Positions 51,301 through 60,251 of a stretch of DNA of 64,000 nt are shown here, in pieces. Positions within the stretch are counted from its first letter, which is position 1. The number at the start of each line of letters is the position of its first letter. Origin of the DNA: Dermatophagoides farinae (Eukaryota; Arthropoda; Arachnida; Sarcoptiformes; Pyroglyphidae); the NCBI RefSeq assembly GCF_024713945.1, contig NC_134685.1, forward strand, positions 2,165,001-2,229,000. The letters run 5' to 3'. The notes under the pieces are model-generated. The model was not told the origin of the DNA. It saw only the letters and a list, made by a program, of their open reading frames with translations, and did no database searches. The translations under genes and the position numbers were made by a program.

Positions 51301-54077
51301 TTTTTTTCCATTTTTCTCTTAGTGAATACAGAGAGAGAGAAAAAAAATCATTTTAAAATGAAAAATGTATTCAATTTGAAAGCCAAAACAACAACAACAA
51401 CAAAAGTAGCGGCAGAAAACAATGAACATAAAATGAGGATGACGATGATGATGATGATGATGAAGCCAAACAAAAGCCGTTTCCCAACGATGATGATGAT
51501 GATGATGAGAGAAATCCAGTTAGAAAAAAAAAGAATAAAACAAAACAGAAAAAAATGGAAACCCAGTAAAATAAAATAAAATAAAACAATGGAAACAAAT
51601 TTCCGGCTGATTTCAAGTGATTCATACAATTGAATTTATTTTATTATTATGTTCATCGTATAACGAAATAGAGAGAGAGAGTGAGAGATGAAATTGTCAT
51701 TGTCGTTTAGGATTGAATATGTGACAATGACGATGGAAACCAGAGAGAGAAAGAGAGAGAGAGAGAAAGGGGAAACAAGAATTCTGATTTGAAACCAGAT
51801 GGAACAACATGGAACAACATGGAACAACAACAACAACAATGGCCTTTTTTTTAGCAAATGTGGATAGAGGTGAAAATATTATCTGCTAGAAGCATACATT
51901 GTAAAAATGATGTGTGTGTGTGTATGACAAACCAATTTTTATATTTCCAGAAGAAAAAAAAAATTCTTTCAAAACGATAGTTTCCATATGGTATCCACGA
52001 ATATAAACGAACAAAAAAAAAAAATCTTTTCTGATCGAAAAAAAAACACTGAAAAAACCAACGAACGAATTAATGAATGAAATTCCGATTCTGAGTCGAT
52101 CCATTTTTCATTCAGACACACACACACACACACACGGATTCAGACAAAATATGTTATTGTTACCCTTTTTATTCTGTTTCGGTTAGCCATTCAGCCACAC
52201 ACACACACACACATAAAAAAATGTTCCAAAAAAAAAATTGGAACAAATCATACAAATAGTCATGGGCCTTAGTATTGGTTTGTTCTACAAAAAAAATGGA
52301 TTTTTAGTCGATTTTTCAACAATGAAAATGCAATAACCACTAGACCACCATCATGTACATACATAGATTTAAATTTCATTTTCATTTCCGTTTGATTGTA
52401 ATCTCTTTGTATAGCACAAACACACACCAAAAAAAGGAAGGGGTGGTTGTGTGTTGCTGTGATTCTACAATGATGATGATGATGATGATGTAAATTTGAT
52501 GATTGATGTTAAATTAGCCATCACTATTGCGTGTTTTGTTATTGCTATATATATATAATATATATTGTGATGATGGTAGATTTATCGTTTTTTTTATTTT
52601 ATATATATATAAAACGATAAATAAATGTAACACATCAATCTAAAGTGTGTATGTGTATATACCATCATCATCATCATCATGAATCTAAAATCATAGAATG
52701 GAATATACTACTAGTAGTAGTTTTTTTTTTAAGAAAATAAAATTGAAAACAACTATCTATAACATCGTCATGATGATGATGATGAGCGAGTGAGTGAGTG
52801 AGATATAAAAGCTTTTACTTTTTGCATATCACCATCATCATCATCATCATTATTTGTTATGAGAAATTTGTTTCATGATGCAGTTGTAAAGAAAAAAAAA
52901 CACTAACGTTATGAAAACTTTGATGGTTTCTTCGTCGTCGTCGTCGTCGTCGTCATCGTTGTTGTTGTTGTTGTCAGTCAAAATTCTTTTCATTTTTTTT
53001 CTTTTACGTTGGTTAAATTATAAACTTTTTTTCTCCTATTTTTTTTTCGTTCCGTTTCATCAACATTAAATACACTTGGAAAGATTTTTTTCTCTCTCTC
53101 TCTCTCTCTCTTTCATTACATGGCCAAGTAAAGTTTACAGGGAAAAAGTTTTTTTTTCCTTCTCTCCATTCTTGATTGTTGAATCAATCGTCAACCACAG
53201 AAAAAAATCTCTCTTTTTGTTGTTGTTGTTGTTGTTGCTTCACACAACAAGAAACTTTCATTTTGAATTCAAAAAAAAAAAAATTATTATCATCATCAGG
53301 ATTGATTGAATGATTATGATTAATTGATTGATTGAAAATGTTCTGCAAACACAATAATAACATTCATTCATTCATTCATACATCGTTACAGTAGAAACAA
53401 AAAAAAAAACAATTCAAAATTGATTGATTACTGAGATCAGAGATCCACATTTGAACTGAAATATAACCAAATAGAAAGAGAAAGAAAAAGTGTGTAAAAA
53501 AAAAAATTTGGTTCGAAACCAACAACAACCAAAATCAATTTCCGATTCCAGGAAAAAAAAACAAATCGTACATCATATTTCAATCGTATATTACACACAT
53601 ACCGGAATAATGTGATGATGATGACATTAACGCTGATGCTGATGATAATAATGGTGATGATGATGATGATGATGATGAATTTGACATGATAATAATGTTG
53701 GAAGCATTGGCAGTTGATAATAATGATTGTTGTTGTAACAATAAAACAATAATTGTAATAAAAATAATAATAATCGAACGATAATCATTAAATGTCATCG
53801 TCATTGATTGTTGAATTTGTTGACGATTTTGTTCCGGTCGTCGATGTTTTTTTCTTCTAGTTTTTTTCATCATCATCATCGATGTTAACGTGTTATTATT
53901 ATCATCATCATCATCATTATTGTTATAATTTATTTTTAATTTATATTTAGATTTTGGCCATATTTTCCATTTAGTTAAAATAGAATTGGAATATTCATAT
54001 TCATGATTATTGTTGTCGTTGTTGTTGTTGTTGTTGTTCAAATGTGATTGATGTTTAGTAGCAGTGATCATTATCAT
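18276..54077 (-). CDS. mmd: catalytically inactive ADAM (mind-meld / ADAM11-22-23 type), whole gene
   Basis: Twenty exons, 5' to 3': 54077-53603, 50012-49971, 49870-49722, 49651-49563, 49479-49410, 48239-48157, 47965-47902, 47793-47380, 47231-46993, 43028-42784, 42708-42377, 39583-39503, 39135-38912, 37837-37639, 37573-37165, 37099-36997, 32173-30816, 21127-20572, 20495-19781, 19552-18276. All introns are GT-AG and phases match at every junction. The order is signal sequence, prodomain, reprolysin domain with [12 protein letters not shown], disintegrin, Cys-rich, EGF-like, membrane span, cytoplasmic tail. The catalytic Glu is Met, so it should be an adhesion or receptor protein rather than a protease. 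The tail motif [13 protein letters not shown] matches my memory of Drosophila mmd. Exons 18-20 are attached with less certainty. In exon 20 the frame entered from exon 19 stops at 19034, so the end at 18276 needs one more splice or a frameshift. Total length is about 2,100-2,370 residues. Confidence 0.85.
19781..20495 (-). CDS. mmd: mmd exon 19: Ser/Thr-, Gly- and Asp-rich tail exon
   Basis: The acceptor (TTTGAAACAG|AACTCG) and donor (CTTCCT|GTAAGC) give 715 bases that complete an Arg codon split with exon 18 and end in phase 0. The product has Thr/Ser runs, a Gly/Arg patch (GGRRRRRM), a long acidic run of about 40 Asp/Glu/Tyr residues, and an Ala and Gly run. Less biased parts are [20 protein letters not shown] and [12 protein letters not shown]. 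The acidic and Gly runs are encoded by simple GAT and GGT repeats. It lies in the predicted cytoplasm. No domain is recognised. Confidence 0.6.
20572..21127 (-). CDS. mmd: mmd exon 18: Gly-rich tail exon
   Basis: The exon begins at a good acceptor (TTTGATTTCAG|GT) and ends at a good donor (GTAG|GTATGT). It starts with two bases of a codon, exactly the phase left by the donor at 30816, so a Gly codon forms across the junction. Conserved-looking segments are [31 protein letters not shown] and [19 protein letters not shown], separated by Gly/Ser runs. I recall a similar IRNLEDLIRQL segment in fly mmd tails, but this is from memory. If the long splice is wrong, exons 18-20 would be a separate gene whose 5' exon I cannot see. 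Confidence 0.58.
22508..22575. repeat. CCAT/ATGG tetranucleotide hairpin centred on TTCGAA
   Basis: A run of CCATC units on the left and GGATG units on the right meet at ATCCATTCGAATGGAT, a perfect 16-base palindrome at 22537-22552. The arms continue pairing for roughly 25 bases with about one mismatch near the centre. The DNA could extrude a cruciform, and the transcript would form a long stem. Confidence 0.55.
23769..23810. repeat. perfect 12-bp inverted repeat
   Basis: AACCATTCAATA at 23769-23780 and TATTGAATGGTT at 23799-23810 are exact reverse complements with an 18-base spacer. Unlike most structure in the window it is not made of a simple repeat. It lies in the long intron or intergenic region. 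Confidence 0.55.
25065..25070 (-). terminator. polyadenylation signal overlapping the carrier stop codon
   Basis: On the minus strand AATAAA contains the TAA stop codon of the phosphate carrier. If used, the 3' UTR would be only about 15-30 bases. I see no clearly better AATAAA on that strand in the next few hundred bases. Confidence 0.3.
25066..26148 (-). CDS. Mpcp: mitochondrial phosphate carrier (SLC25A3 / Mpcp type)
   Basis: A 360-residue frame with the three mitochondrial carrier repeats. Signature motifs are [10 protein letters not shown] (residues 59-68), [10 protein letters not shown] (157-166) and [10 protein letters not shown] (258-267). Segments such as [35 protein letters not shown] and [20 protein letters not shown] are nearly identical to animal phosphate carriers. 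The protein imports phosphate (with protons) across the inner mitochondrial membrane for ATP synthesis. The coding part is uninterrupted. Unusual features are a short N-terminus with nine Gln and a C-terminal extension (about 333-360) rich in Asn and Asp after the usual LPRPPPP. The ATG at 26148 gives a continuous frame, but a T-rich acceptor (CACTTTTAG, exon from 26129) lies just inside it, so the true first exon, carrying a presequence, may be further upstream. The gene would sit inside mmd intron 17, on the same strand. Confidence 0.95.
   Translation of the reverse strand: MNFSLLASCSDNVDDDQQQQQQQQQCKDKSIPFGSTKYYLLCAAGGAFSCGLTHTMLTPLDLIKCRIQVDPKRYRNITNGFMVSYGHEGGLRGLVRGWAPTAFGYSFQGLGKFGFYELFKNVYSKALGPEYSYHYRTSLYLAASASAEFFADIALAPFEACKVRTQTSKDCPSEFRRVAPLIYRQEGLAGFYKGLIPLWFRQIPYTMMKFACFERTIEWLYRYAVPKPRDQCSKSEQLTVTFVAGYIAGIFCAIVSHPADTVVSKLNQERGSTWINVLGKLGPIGVWKGLMPRIIMIGTLTAAQWFIYDGFKVWLSLPRPPPPSLPSKSIVLHDNNNEENNDDDDDDSDNNNNIDIGKNE
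26149..30815. other. 5' part of the long mmd intron 17, no gene recognised
   Basis: About 4.7 kb upstream of the carrier gene. It has TCA/ATG tracts (for example near 27210 and 28170), GTT tracts, a 13-unit TG tract at 27475-27500, an ACAGA run near 27070, an AACT tetranucleotide run near 30205 and a GATT run near 30590. No open frame has protein-like composition. Confidence 0.5.
30816..32173 (-). CDS. mmd: mmd exon 17: large cytoplasmic exon
   Basis: The acceptor (TTTCAAACAG|T) at 32173 completes an Arg codon begun in the transmembrane exon. The donor (TAGTG|GTAAG) at 30816 leaves one base. The roughly 453 encoded residues start with [20 protein letters not shown], a basic juxtamembrane segment. 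They include [30 protein letters not shown] and [18 protein letters not shown], which look conserved, between Gln, Pro, His and Gly runs. The last motif matches what I remember of the cytoplasmic part of Drosophila mmd. Its ten-His run near the end comes from an ATG/CAT repeat. Proline runs could bind SH3 or similar domains (inference). Confidence 0.88.
32174..36996. other. mmd intron 16
   Basis: A 4.8-kb intron between the transmembrane and first cytoplasmic exons. It holds CAA tracts near 32570-32810, two T-to-G homopolymer junctions (34574-34593 and 35961-35982), a 14-unit GT tract at 36333-36360, a GGAT run near 35300, a TAGT run near 36668 and the GTTCCA palindrome at 34048-34065. No internal gene is seen. 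Confidence 0.65.
36997..37099 (-). CDS. mmd: mmd exon 16: transmembrane segment
   Basis: A 103-base exon (acceptor GCAAACAG|AC, donor TATCG|GTAAGT) encoding about residues 1039-1073. A single strongly hydrophobic helix contains [20 protein letters not shown] and is followed by Cys-Tyr-Arg and the Arg-rich start of exon 17. That is a classic stop-transfer signal for a type I membrane protein. Confidence 0.9.
37165..39135 (-). CDS. mmd: mmd exons 13-15: cysteine-rich and EGF-like region
   Basis: Exons 39135-38912, 37837-37639 and 37573-37165. They encode the end of the disintegrin region and the ADAM cysteine-rich domain ([51 protein letters not shown]) and then an EGF-like module with [20 protein letters not shown] (about residues 934-966). 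The stalk between EGF and membrane has Asn and Ser runs from CAA and CAT-type repeats. In the family these domains form the adhesive stalk. Introns 14 and 15 are only 65 bases each. Exon 14 uses a GTTTGT donor, weaker than the others. Confidence 0.9.
39503..42708 (-). CDS. mmd: mmd exons 11-12: end of protease domain and disintegrin domain
   Basis: Exons 42708-42377 and 39583-39503. Exon 11 encodes the Met-turn region [13 protein letters not shown], the segment through [20 protein letters not shown] that starts the disintegrin domain, and [17 protein letters not shown]. Exon 12 encodes the disintegrin loop [14 protein letters not shown], with the usual Glu-Cys-Asp. The cysteine spacing is typical of ADAM disintegrin domains, which bind integrins or, in ADAM22/23, LGI-type ligands. 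The loop is intact, so adhesive function is plausible. Confidence 0.92.
39584..42376. other. mmd intron 11
   Basis: A 2.8-kb intron with CA tracts near 41312 and 41735, GTT and TCA runs, a near-perfect 19-bp hairpin at 40014-40063 and the palindrome TTGTTCCAAATGGAACAA at 40179-40196. No coding frame is seen on either strand. Confidence 0.65.
40014..40063. repeat. 50-base hairpin with an 18/19-bp stem
   Basis: The arms 40014-40032 and 40045-40063 are reverse complements at 18 of 19 positions, with a 12-base loop. The core also contains a perfect 20-base palindrome (40025-40044). It is in mmd intron 11 and is not a simple repeat. Confidence 0.6.
42784..47231 (-). CDS. mmd: mmd exons 9-10: metalloprotease domain with inactive zinc site
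   Basis: Exons 47231-46993 and 43028-42784, separated by a 4-kb intron. Exon 9 encodes the start of the reprolysin fold ([40 protein letters not shown]). Exon 10 encodes [15 protein letters not shown] (about residues 584-598, nucleotides 42904-42860). The three zinc-binding histidines are kept (585, 589, 595), but the catalytic Glu after the first His is Met586. The domain cannot hydrolyse peptides by the normal mechanism, as in the ADAM11/22/23 group and, as I recall, Drosophila mmd. An extra segment with [19 protein letters not shown] follows the third His. Confidence 0.93.
43029..46992. other. mmd intron 9
   Basis: A 4-kb intron with GA tracts near 44323, TCA tracts near 45000, TG tracts near 45199 and 45330, nine-base GATCATCAT-type repeats at 45984-46027, and a perfect 20-base palindrome (TTATTCTGTTAACAGAATAA) at 46930-46949 close to its 5' end. 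No coding frame is convincing. Confidence 0.65.
47380..50012 (-). CDS. mmd: mmd exons 2-8: prodomain
   Basis: Exons 50012-49971, 49870-49722, 49651-49563, 49479-49410, 48239-48157, 47965-47902 and 47793-47380. They encode a typical ADAM propeptide: [76 protein letters not shown], then KHTCGN with the cysteine-switch-like Cys (about residue 347). A furin-type RKRD site (about 441-444) marks the start of the mature domain ([19 protein letters not shown]). Between the Cys and the furin site is an unusual insertion of Gln, Asn and Ser runs. Intron 5 is 1.2 kb and the others are 70-191 bases. All phases agree. Confidence 0.9.
50013..53602. other. mmd intron 1
   Basis: A 3.6-kb intron separating the signal-sequence exon from the prodomain exons. 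It contains paired CA/TG tracts near 50780 and 50822, ATG tracts near 51450 and 51490, GA tracts near 51740, TCG/CGT runs near 52935 and a 12-bp inverted repeat at 52580-52622. I see no alternative first exon that I can support. Confidence 0.6.
52580..52622. repeat. perfect 12-bp inverted repeat in mmd intron 1
   Basis: ATTTATCGTTTT at 52580-52591 and AAAACGATAAAT at 52611-52622 are exact reverse complements flanking an AT-rich 19-base loop. A second, outer pair (GATGATGGTA near 52570 and TACCATCATC near 52660) extends the symmetry with an unpaired stretch. Confidence 0.55.
53603..54077 (-). CDS. mmd: mmd exon 1: signal sequence and hydrophilic leader
   Basis: The exon ends at a good donor (ATTCCG|GTATGTG) in phase 1, matching exon 2 (GAA codon across the junction). 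The frame opens at ATG 54077 and begins with about 90 residues rich in Asn, Lys and Asp, then [20 protein letters not shown], a strong hydrophobic core, then STANASN and a Ser run. A signal peptide deep inside the chain is odd for a secreted domain. The true start may be the Met at about residue 92 (54077 minus 273, that is 53804), which would give a normal signal peptide. I report the longer frame and flag the shorter as likely. Confidence 0.7.
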
Positions 54078-55690
54078 TGATCTTTTATGTTAATTTTTTT
54101 TCTCTCTTTTTCTGTTATCTTCAAATGATGATGATGATGATGATGAGGTAGTTGAATGAATTATAGTTGAATTTAGACCTATAATAATATCGAATAATGA
54201 TAATTGACGTTCATAGTGGATGATGATGATGATGAAGACGATACAAATCGATTACGTAATCAATAATGAGAAAAAGGAGGAGCAATCGATGTGTGTATAA
54301 AGATTGTGATAAAATTTTTTTTTTTGTTTCAAGTTCAACACACACACACACAATCTGATCACAATTTAAACATATTGATGATGCTGATCATCATCAGTTT
54401 GGTTATATAATGATGTTCGATTATTTTGACATAGAAAAAAAAATGTCAAATGAAAGGATGGGCTAAAATAATACAGTAGACTATAGTTCAAATACACGAA
54501 CAAAAAAAAAGGCCCAGAATCACAAAAAAAAAAAAAAAAAACACTGGCAGATAAAAAAAACCGTCAACCTCGAATATTTTGATTGAAGATCTGTGTGTGT
54601 GTGAATTATATATAATTAATTAACTTATTAATTAAGCTGATGATGATGATGATGATGATGCTGATGATAGCTGTGTGTGTGTGTGTGTGTCATTAAAATT
54701 TAGTCATAATGTCAATGATGAATTTCCAACAGATTAAACAGTGGGGGAAAAAAATTGTTGTTCCACTTCAAGTTCGGCTGTTGTCATGGCTGTATGGGAT
54801 AGACAAAAAAAAATTGATGATCAGAATTAGTTTAGAAAATAACAAAAAAAAAAACAAAAAAAAATTTTCCAGAATTTTTTTTTCATATTTACTCATCATC
54901 ATCATCATCATTTTTTCCCTTAAAAATTCAGCTGGTGTAACATTTGTTTTTTTTTCTCTCTTTATAATTGAACGGATAATCAAAAGAACAGAATGAAAAG
55001 AAAAAAAAATTCCTCGTTATTGTGTCCAAGTAAAAACAGAATTTACCCGGAATTAATTAATAATCCGGAATCATCATCATCGATTGCAATATGCGCATGA
55101 AAACGACGACGAATAATAAAAAAAAACGAATCAAAACACAGATTCTGATTATTCGAAACGAATCGACATAAAAAAATTCTTTATTTAATCAATTGAATTT
55201 TACAACAACTACAACAACAACAACGAAAAAAAAAATTCAATTTTCAAACCAAAAAAAATCTGTTCAATTTCATCGGTGATTATTATTATTGTAATTTTTT
55301 TTTACCCCTTCTATACAACACAACGTTAAACAACAACAACAACAAAAGTCTTGCGTAAAGAATCGATAGAATATAAATGAGTATAAGTGTTGAAAAAAAA
55401 GAAAGAATTGAAAAGCGTGAAAATGAAAATTCTTATCCACCACTATTCTTCACTGTTCATTGTGTGTGTGTGTGTGTATGGTGTTGCATCATAATGAGCA
55501 AAGATATATCTCGATGATCCAAAAAAATATATATATATAAAAAATCAACATCTACATTCTAACTTTGAAAATCTCTCTAAAGATTGTTCAATCTTTAAAT
55601 TCAAATAATGAAATAAGAATAGCTTGAAATTCAGCTGTTCGACAACAACAACAGCAACAACAACAACAACACAAGAATGAATTGAATCGA

Positions 55691-55722
<32 letters not shown>

Positions 55723-55992
55723 GATGATAATGATGAACAAATATATTCGATGAGTTATCGAATATGGAACATATATAACAAAAAGAAAAAAAAATTTCTA
55801 GAATTGATTCCAAACACAGAATCAGCAGCAGCAGCAGCTGTTTCGATTCCATATTTTTCCCTTCATCATCATTCGATTCAGTTTTTTTTTTATATTCAAA
55901 CACAAAATGCCTAACGGATTTGTATGTTTCGTAAATTTTTTTTTTCATTTTTATTTTCATATTCGAAAAATATAGACTTAAGTAGCCTGAAT

Positions 55993-55994
<2 letters not shown>

Positions 55995-56058
<64 letters not shown>

Positions 56059-56073
56059 AATTGAATGATAATG

Positions 56074-56122
<49 letters not shown>
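55995..56122. repeat. twin TG dinucleotide tracts
   Basis: Two pure TG tracts, 62 bases (55995-56056, 31 units) and 48 bases (56075-56122, 24 units), are separated by an 18-base A/T-rich spacer. They are the longest dinucleotide runs in the window. On the other strand they read as alternating His-Thr, which explains a long spurious frame. Confidence 0.9.
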
Positions 56123-56123
<1 letters not shown>

Positions 56124-56327
56124 ATGTTCCAGAAACAGCTTTTTTTTTGCTTAAATTCCAACACACACACACACAACTGAATGACGTACAAAGTTTAGAA
56201 ATTTTTTTTAGAGTTTTTTTTCCCCATTTATATCTATAGAAGATATGTGTGTGTGTGTTTTGGCATATAAATGCATCTTATTCTTATCGGCATCGAATAT
56301 ATAAATTTTATTTTCATTTTTTTTCTG

Positions 56328-56360
<33 letters not shown>

Positions 56361-59300
56361 AAAATTGAAAAATTCTGGATCAAAAGGGAATCAATAATAA
56401 TCGCAAATGGTATTGGATGAATGGTGGTGGCAAAAAAATCTTTATCCGTTATGATCCGATTGATTTGAAATGAAGAAAAAAATTATTCTATCATTCTTTC
56501 TCGATTTCTCGAAAGAAGATTATGAATTTTGAAGAAAAGAAAAAAATATGAATCGAAATACATCATCATCATCATCATCACTATCCATTATTATTTGTCC
56601 GCCTTTCGATGGACAAAACTATCAATCGATCGATTCGCAAGTTATATCGAAATAATGGCGATTTTTTTCGCAATGTAAAAAAATAGAAAATAAGAAGAAA
56701 AAAAATTAGCCGCAAGCCTGAATAAAGCTCACAACAAGTTTTTTGACTTTCAATCATCTAATTAGCGTTTTCTTCACTTGTTTTTATTTCAATTTTTTTT
56801 TTGTATCATCATGGTGTGTCAGCATTTTAAACAAAAAAAAAACGGTACCAACGATTCCTACTTTTTTTTGCTTTCAACATTCTTTGGTAACCAATGTTTT
56901 TTTTTCTATGGGCGAGGAGCGAATAAATGAGAATCAGTAGATTCTATTCACAAGCAGATGAATCATTATTATCATAGGTAGTTAGGTAGTTAGGTAGCTA
57001 GGTTTTTTCAGTTCAGAATAAAAAAAAGAATTAATTAAACATTCATCAAATTAATTAATCAATTAAACAATAACGAAATGATACGCAAATAAAAAACGAA
57101 TGATGTTATTGTGAATGCTTTGTTGTTGTTGTTGTTGTAAAAAAAATTGATTTTTTCTGTTTTTTTCCTCCAACACAAACACACCCACCATCACAGTTCA
57201 TTATAAACACTACACCCACCATCATTCAGCAGTGTGTTATTCTTATCTATTCAAACACATCTATTTAGAATGATGCAGAATATTCAATTCGTTTGCATTC
57301 TTTTTTTTTCTTTGTTTCATTTCTCAACAATCATCATCATCATCATCATCAACATCAAATGAACATGACGTGAAATGGCTATCGATGCAAAAAAAAATGA
57401 AAATAAAAAAAAATTCCGGATTCTACATTATTATTATTTTATTGCACTGAGTGTGTGTCTGTGTTTGTGTTTTTTCTGGATTATTTTGAAAAATTTAAAA
57501 TTTTCATTTCTTTAGGCTCATCATATTCATTCATTTTTTGCTTATTCGGCTAAAAAAAATTTTATTTTTGGCTGCTTTTTTTTCATCTTTGAATATGAAT
57601 GATTCAAATTTCGATGAATCACAATGAAAAAACGAGTTCGATTCGATTGTTTCTGGATGATGATCATGATGATGGTGGTGGTGGTGGTGGTTCCAAAACA
57701 CTTTGTTCCATATTTGATTCCAAGAAAATATTTCTCTGTTCCAGGTACATTCATTGAACAGGATAGATATAGGTAGATACCATTTATGAAATCACAAGTG
57801 ATGGTGAAGGAAGTTGATGAATAAAGAATTTGAAAGCAAAAAAAAAAAAAAAAGACAGTTTATGGAAATTTATTGAATATATAAACTCTTTTTTTTTGTC
57901 AATGTTTCTTCCTCTTCTTTTTTCCATCTTTTTCTATTAGATCACCATCATCGACACACACACACACACACAAAGTTATTATTAAAATATGAAAATGTCA
58001 TGTCAACACATGTGTAAATCATAATAATAATAATAATAATAATGAATCAAAACAAAACTTACAACTTTTTTCTATGAAAGGTGAAACAAAAACAAACAGA
58101 ATAAAAAAATTGTTTCTTTTTTTTCATTGTGTCATCATCAATAGATTTGATTAGATCAGATCAGATCAGATCAGATTTTTCACACAACTAGAAACACAAT
58201 CAGAACATGTACACGCAATAAATCGATACATTGAATGAATCAAGATATTTATAGAATGTAGTCCTCCATAATGACCACCATCATCATCATCATTTAGATC
58301 ACACCGTTCAAATAATCACCTAAAATGGGCGTGTGTTTTGCAATGATGATGCTAATGACATTATTATTTATTATAATAATGATGATGATTTAAACTTTGT
58401 TGTTGTTGTTGTTGTTGTTGTTTTAACAAGTTTTCAACAAACAAAAAAAAATCACAAACACACACCCACTCACTAAAAATACAATTGTCATATGATTGAA
58501 TTCATAACATTGATGAAATTATCTGACCAGCAAAAAAAAAGATTAAGATATCAGAATCACACACACACACACACACACACATGCACAAACACCCACACAG
58601 ACCAACACACAGAAAGAATATTTGCAGTTCTAATCACCACTTTGATTCTGTAGTCCAAAAAACAAAAACAACAACAACAACAACATAATCGGGAAGCACA
58701 TAACACCAAACCTGATCGCATGGATTCAAACGATCAACTAAACAACAGAGAAAATTTTTTTTGAAAAAAAAAGAAATGAACCAAAGAAAAAAAAATTATA
58801 ACATTGATAAAATGGTAAAAAAAAATGGCAATTGAATTCTGTGTGTGTGTGTTCGATATGGAAAGATATATAGAAAATGTCAGAGAATGCGCACGAAAAA
58901 AAAATTGAGATAACAAAAGAAATGTTCAATGAATGAATGTAAAAAAAAAATTGTTAAGAATCTTTTTTTTTCTGGTTCTGGATCTAAAAATGGTTTTCAT
59001 CGACCGGTCGGTCTCTCTCTCTCTCTCTCTCTGTTTTTTCGGTCTATGGTAATTCAACCACAATAGTTTAGTGAATGATAATGATGGTGGTAGTAGTAAA
59101 TGGACTAGTGGTCAACAAATATAATATTAGCAATCCAAACGAGATATTTAGTGATTCCGGTTAAGGAATGGAATATAAACACAATGTATATAGATGTTTG
59201 TTGTGTATGTGTGTGTGTGTGTGTGTACGTCATTCGTGAATCATGAGATAAAATCACTAACAAATTCCTGTAGAAAAAAAATCGTTAATAATGAACTATA

Positions 59301-60207
59301 TTGTTTCATTAAATTTAAAGCAAAAAAAAAAAAAATCAAATTCAAAATTTTCAAATATAAAATCATCAAAACTTTTGCAACAAACATACACACACACATA
59401 TATACATAAATGGCACATGAATTTAAGAATGTTGTAAATATTCAGAAAAAAAAGTTGAATAAATTGGCCAGAAAGAAAAAGAAATTGTAACTTTTTTTTT
59501 GTTCTGCCAAAACAAAACCACAACCACAACAACGATGACGACGACGACGACGACGACTACGAAAGAATGAAGAAAACAAAACAATAAAAGAGGAAAAAAG
59601 TTTTTAAATAAAAAAAATTTCAGCTAAAAAAACAAGTTTTTTTTCCCTCAAAGCAAAGAGTTTTCTATTTTTAATTCCGGTTATTTTATTTCAATCCTTA
59701 TGCTGGGTAGAAATAGAAAAATGGCTATTTCGAAACACCCATTACACACACACACACACACCCATACGATGTCGTCATTTTAATCAAGTTAAAAGCATAT
59801 TAATTGTCTTACATTGTGTTACAATGTGAGATTTGTTTTTCCAATCAAAATTATTGTATTTTGTTGTTGTTGTTGTTGTTGGCTATTGTTTTGTATCGAC
59901 AACAACAACAATAGCCGACAAAAAAAATGCAGAGATTGTCCAAAATTAAAATGATTATAATAATAGTAATATATTCCGAAATGATGATGATTTAGAATTA
60001 TTTTTATAACTTGATGCAAAAAAAAACAACTAAGAACTAGATACAAATCAATAATATAAATACAATTCAAAGTGAAATATATATATATATAAATTGTAAG
60101 ATTTTTCGATCGATTCTTATCGATCCAAAATTGTAATAATGATAATAATCATCATCATCATCATCATCATTTGCTTTAATGCAAATGTTTCTTTGGAATT
60201 CACATTC

Positions 60208-60209
<2 letters not shown>

Positions 60210-60249
<40 letters not shown>
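60210..60249. repeat. CA dinucleotide microsatellite, 20 units
   Basis: A pure 40-base CA tract. Another CA run about 370 bases further on (near 60605) and a TG run near 60363 surround it, so the neighbourhood is rich in alternating purine-pyrimidine DNA. Confidence 0.9.

Positions 60250-60251
<2 letters not shown>

Noticed and set aside
53580-53602. Continuation of the mmd exon 1 frame to a stop
   Set aside because: This part is intron beyond a strong GTATGT donor; the phase matches exon 2.
55631-56191. 186-codon minus-strand open frame
   Set aside because: It is the translation of CA/TG tracts (His-Thr repeats) with flanking AT-rich DNA; no protein-like segment.
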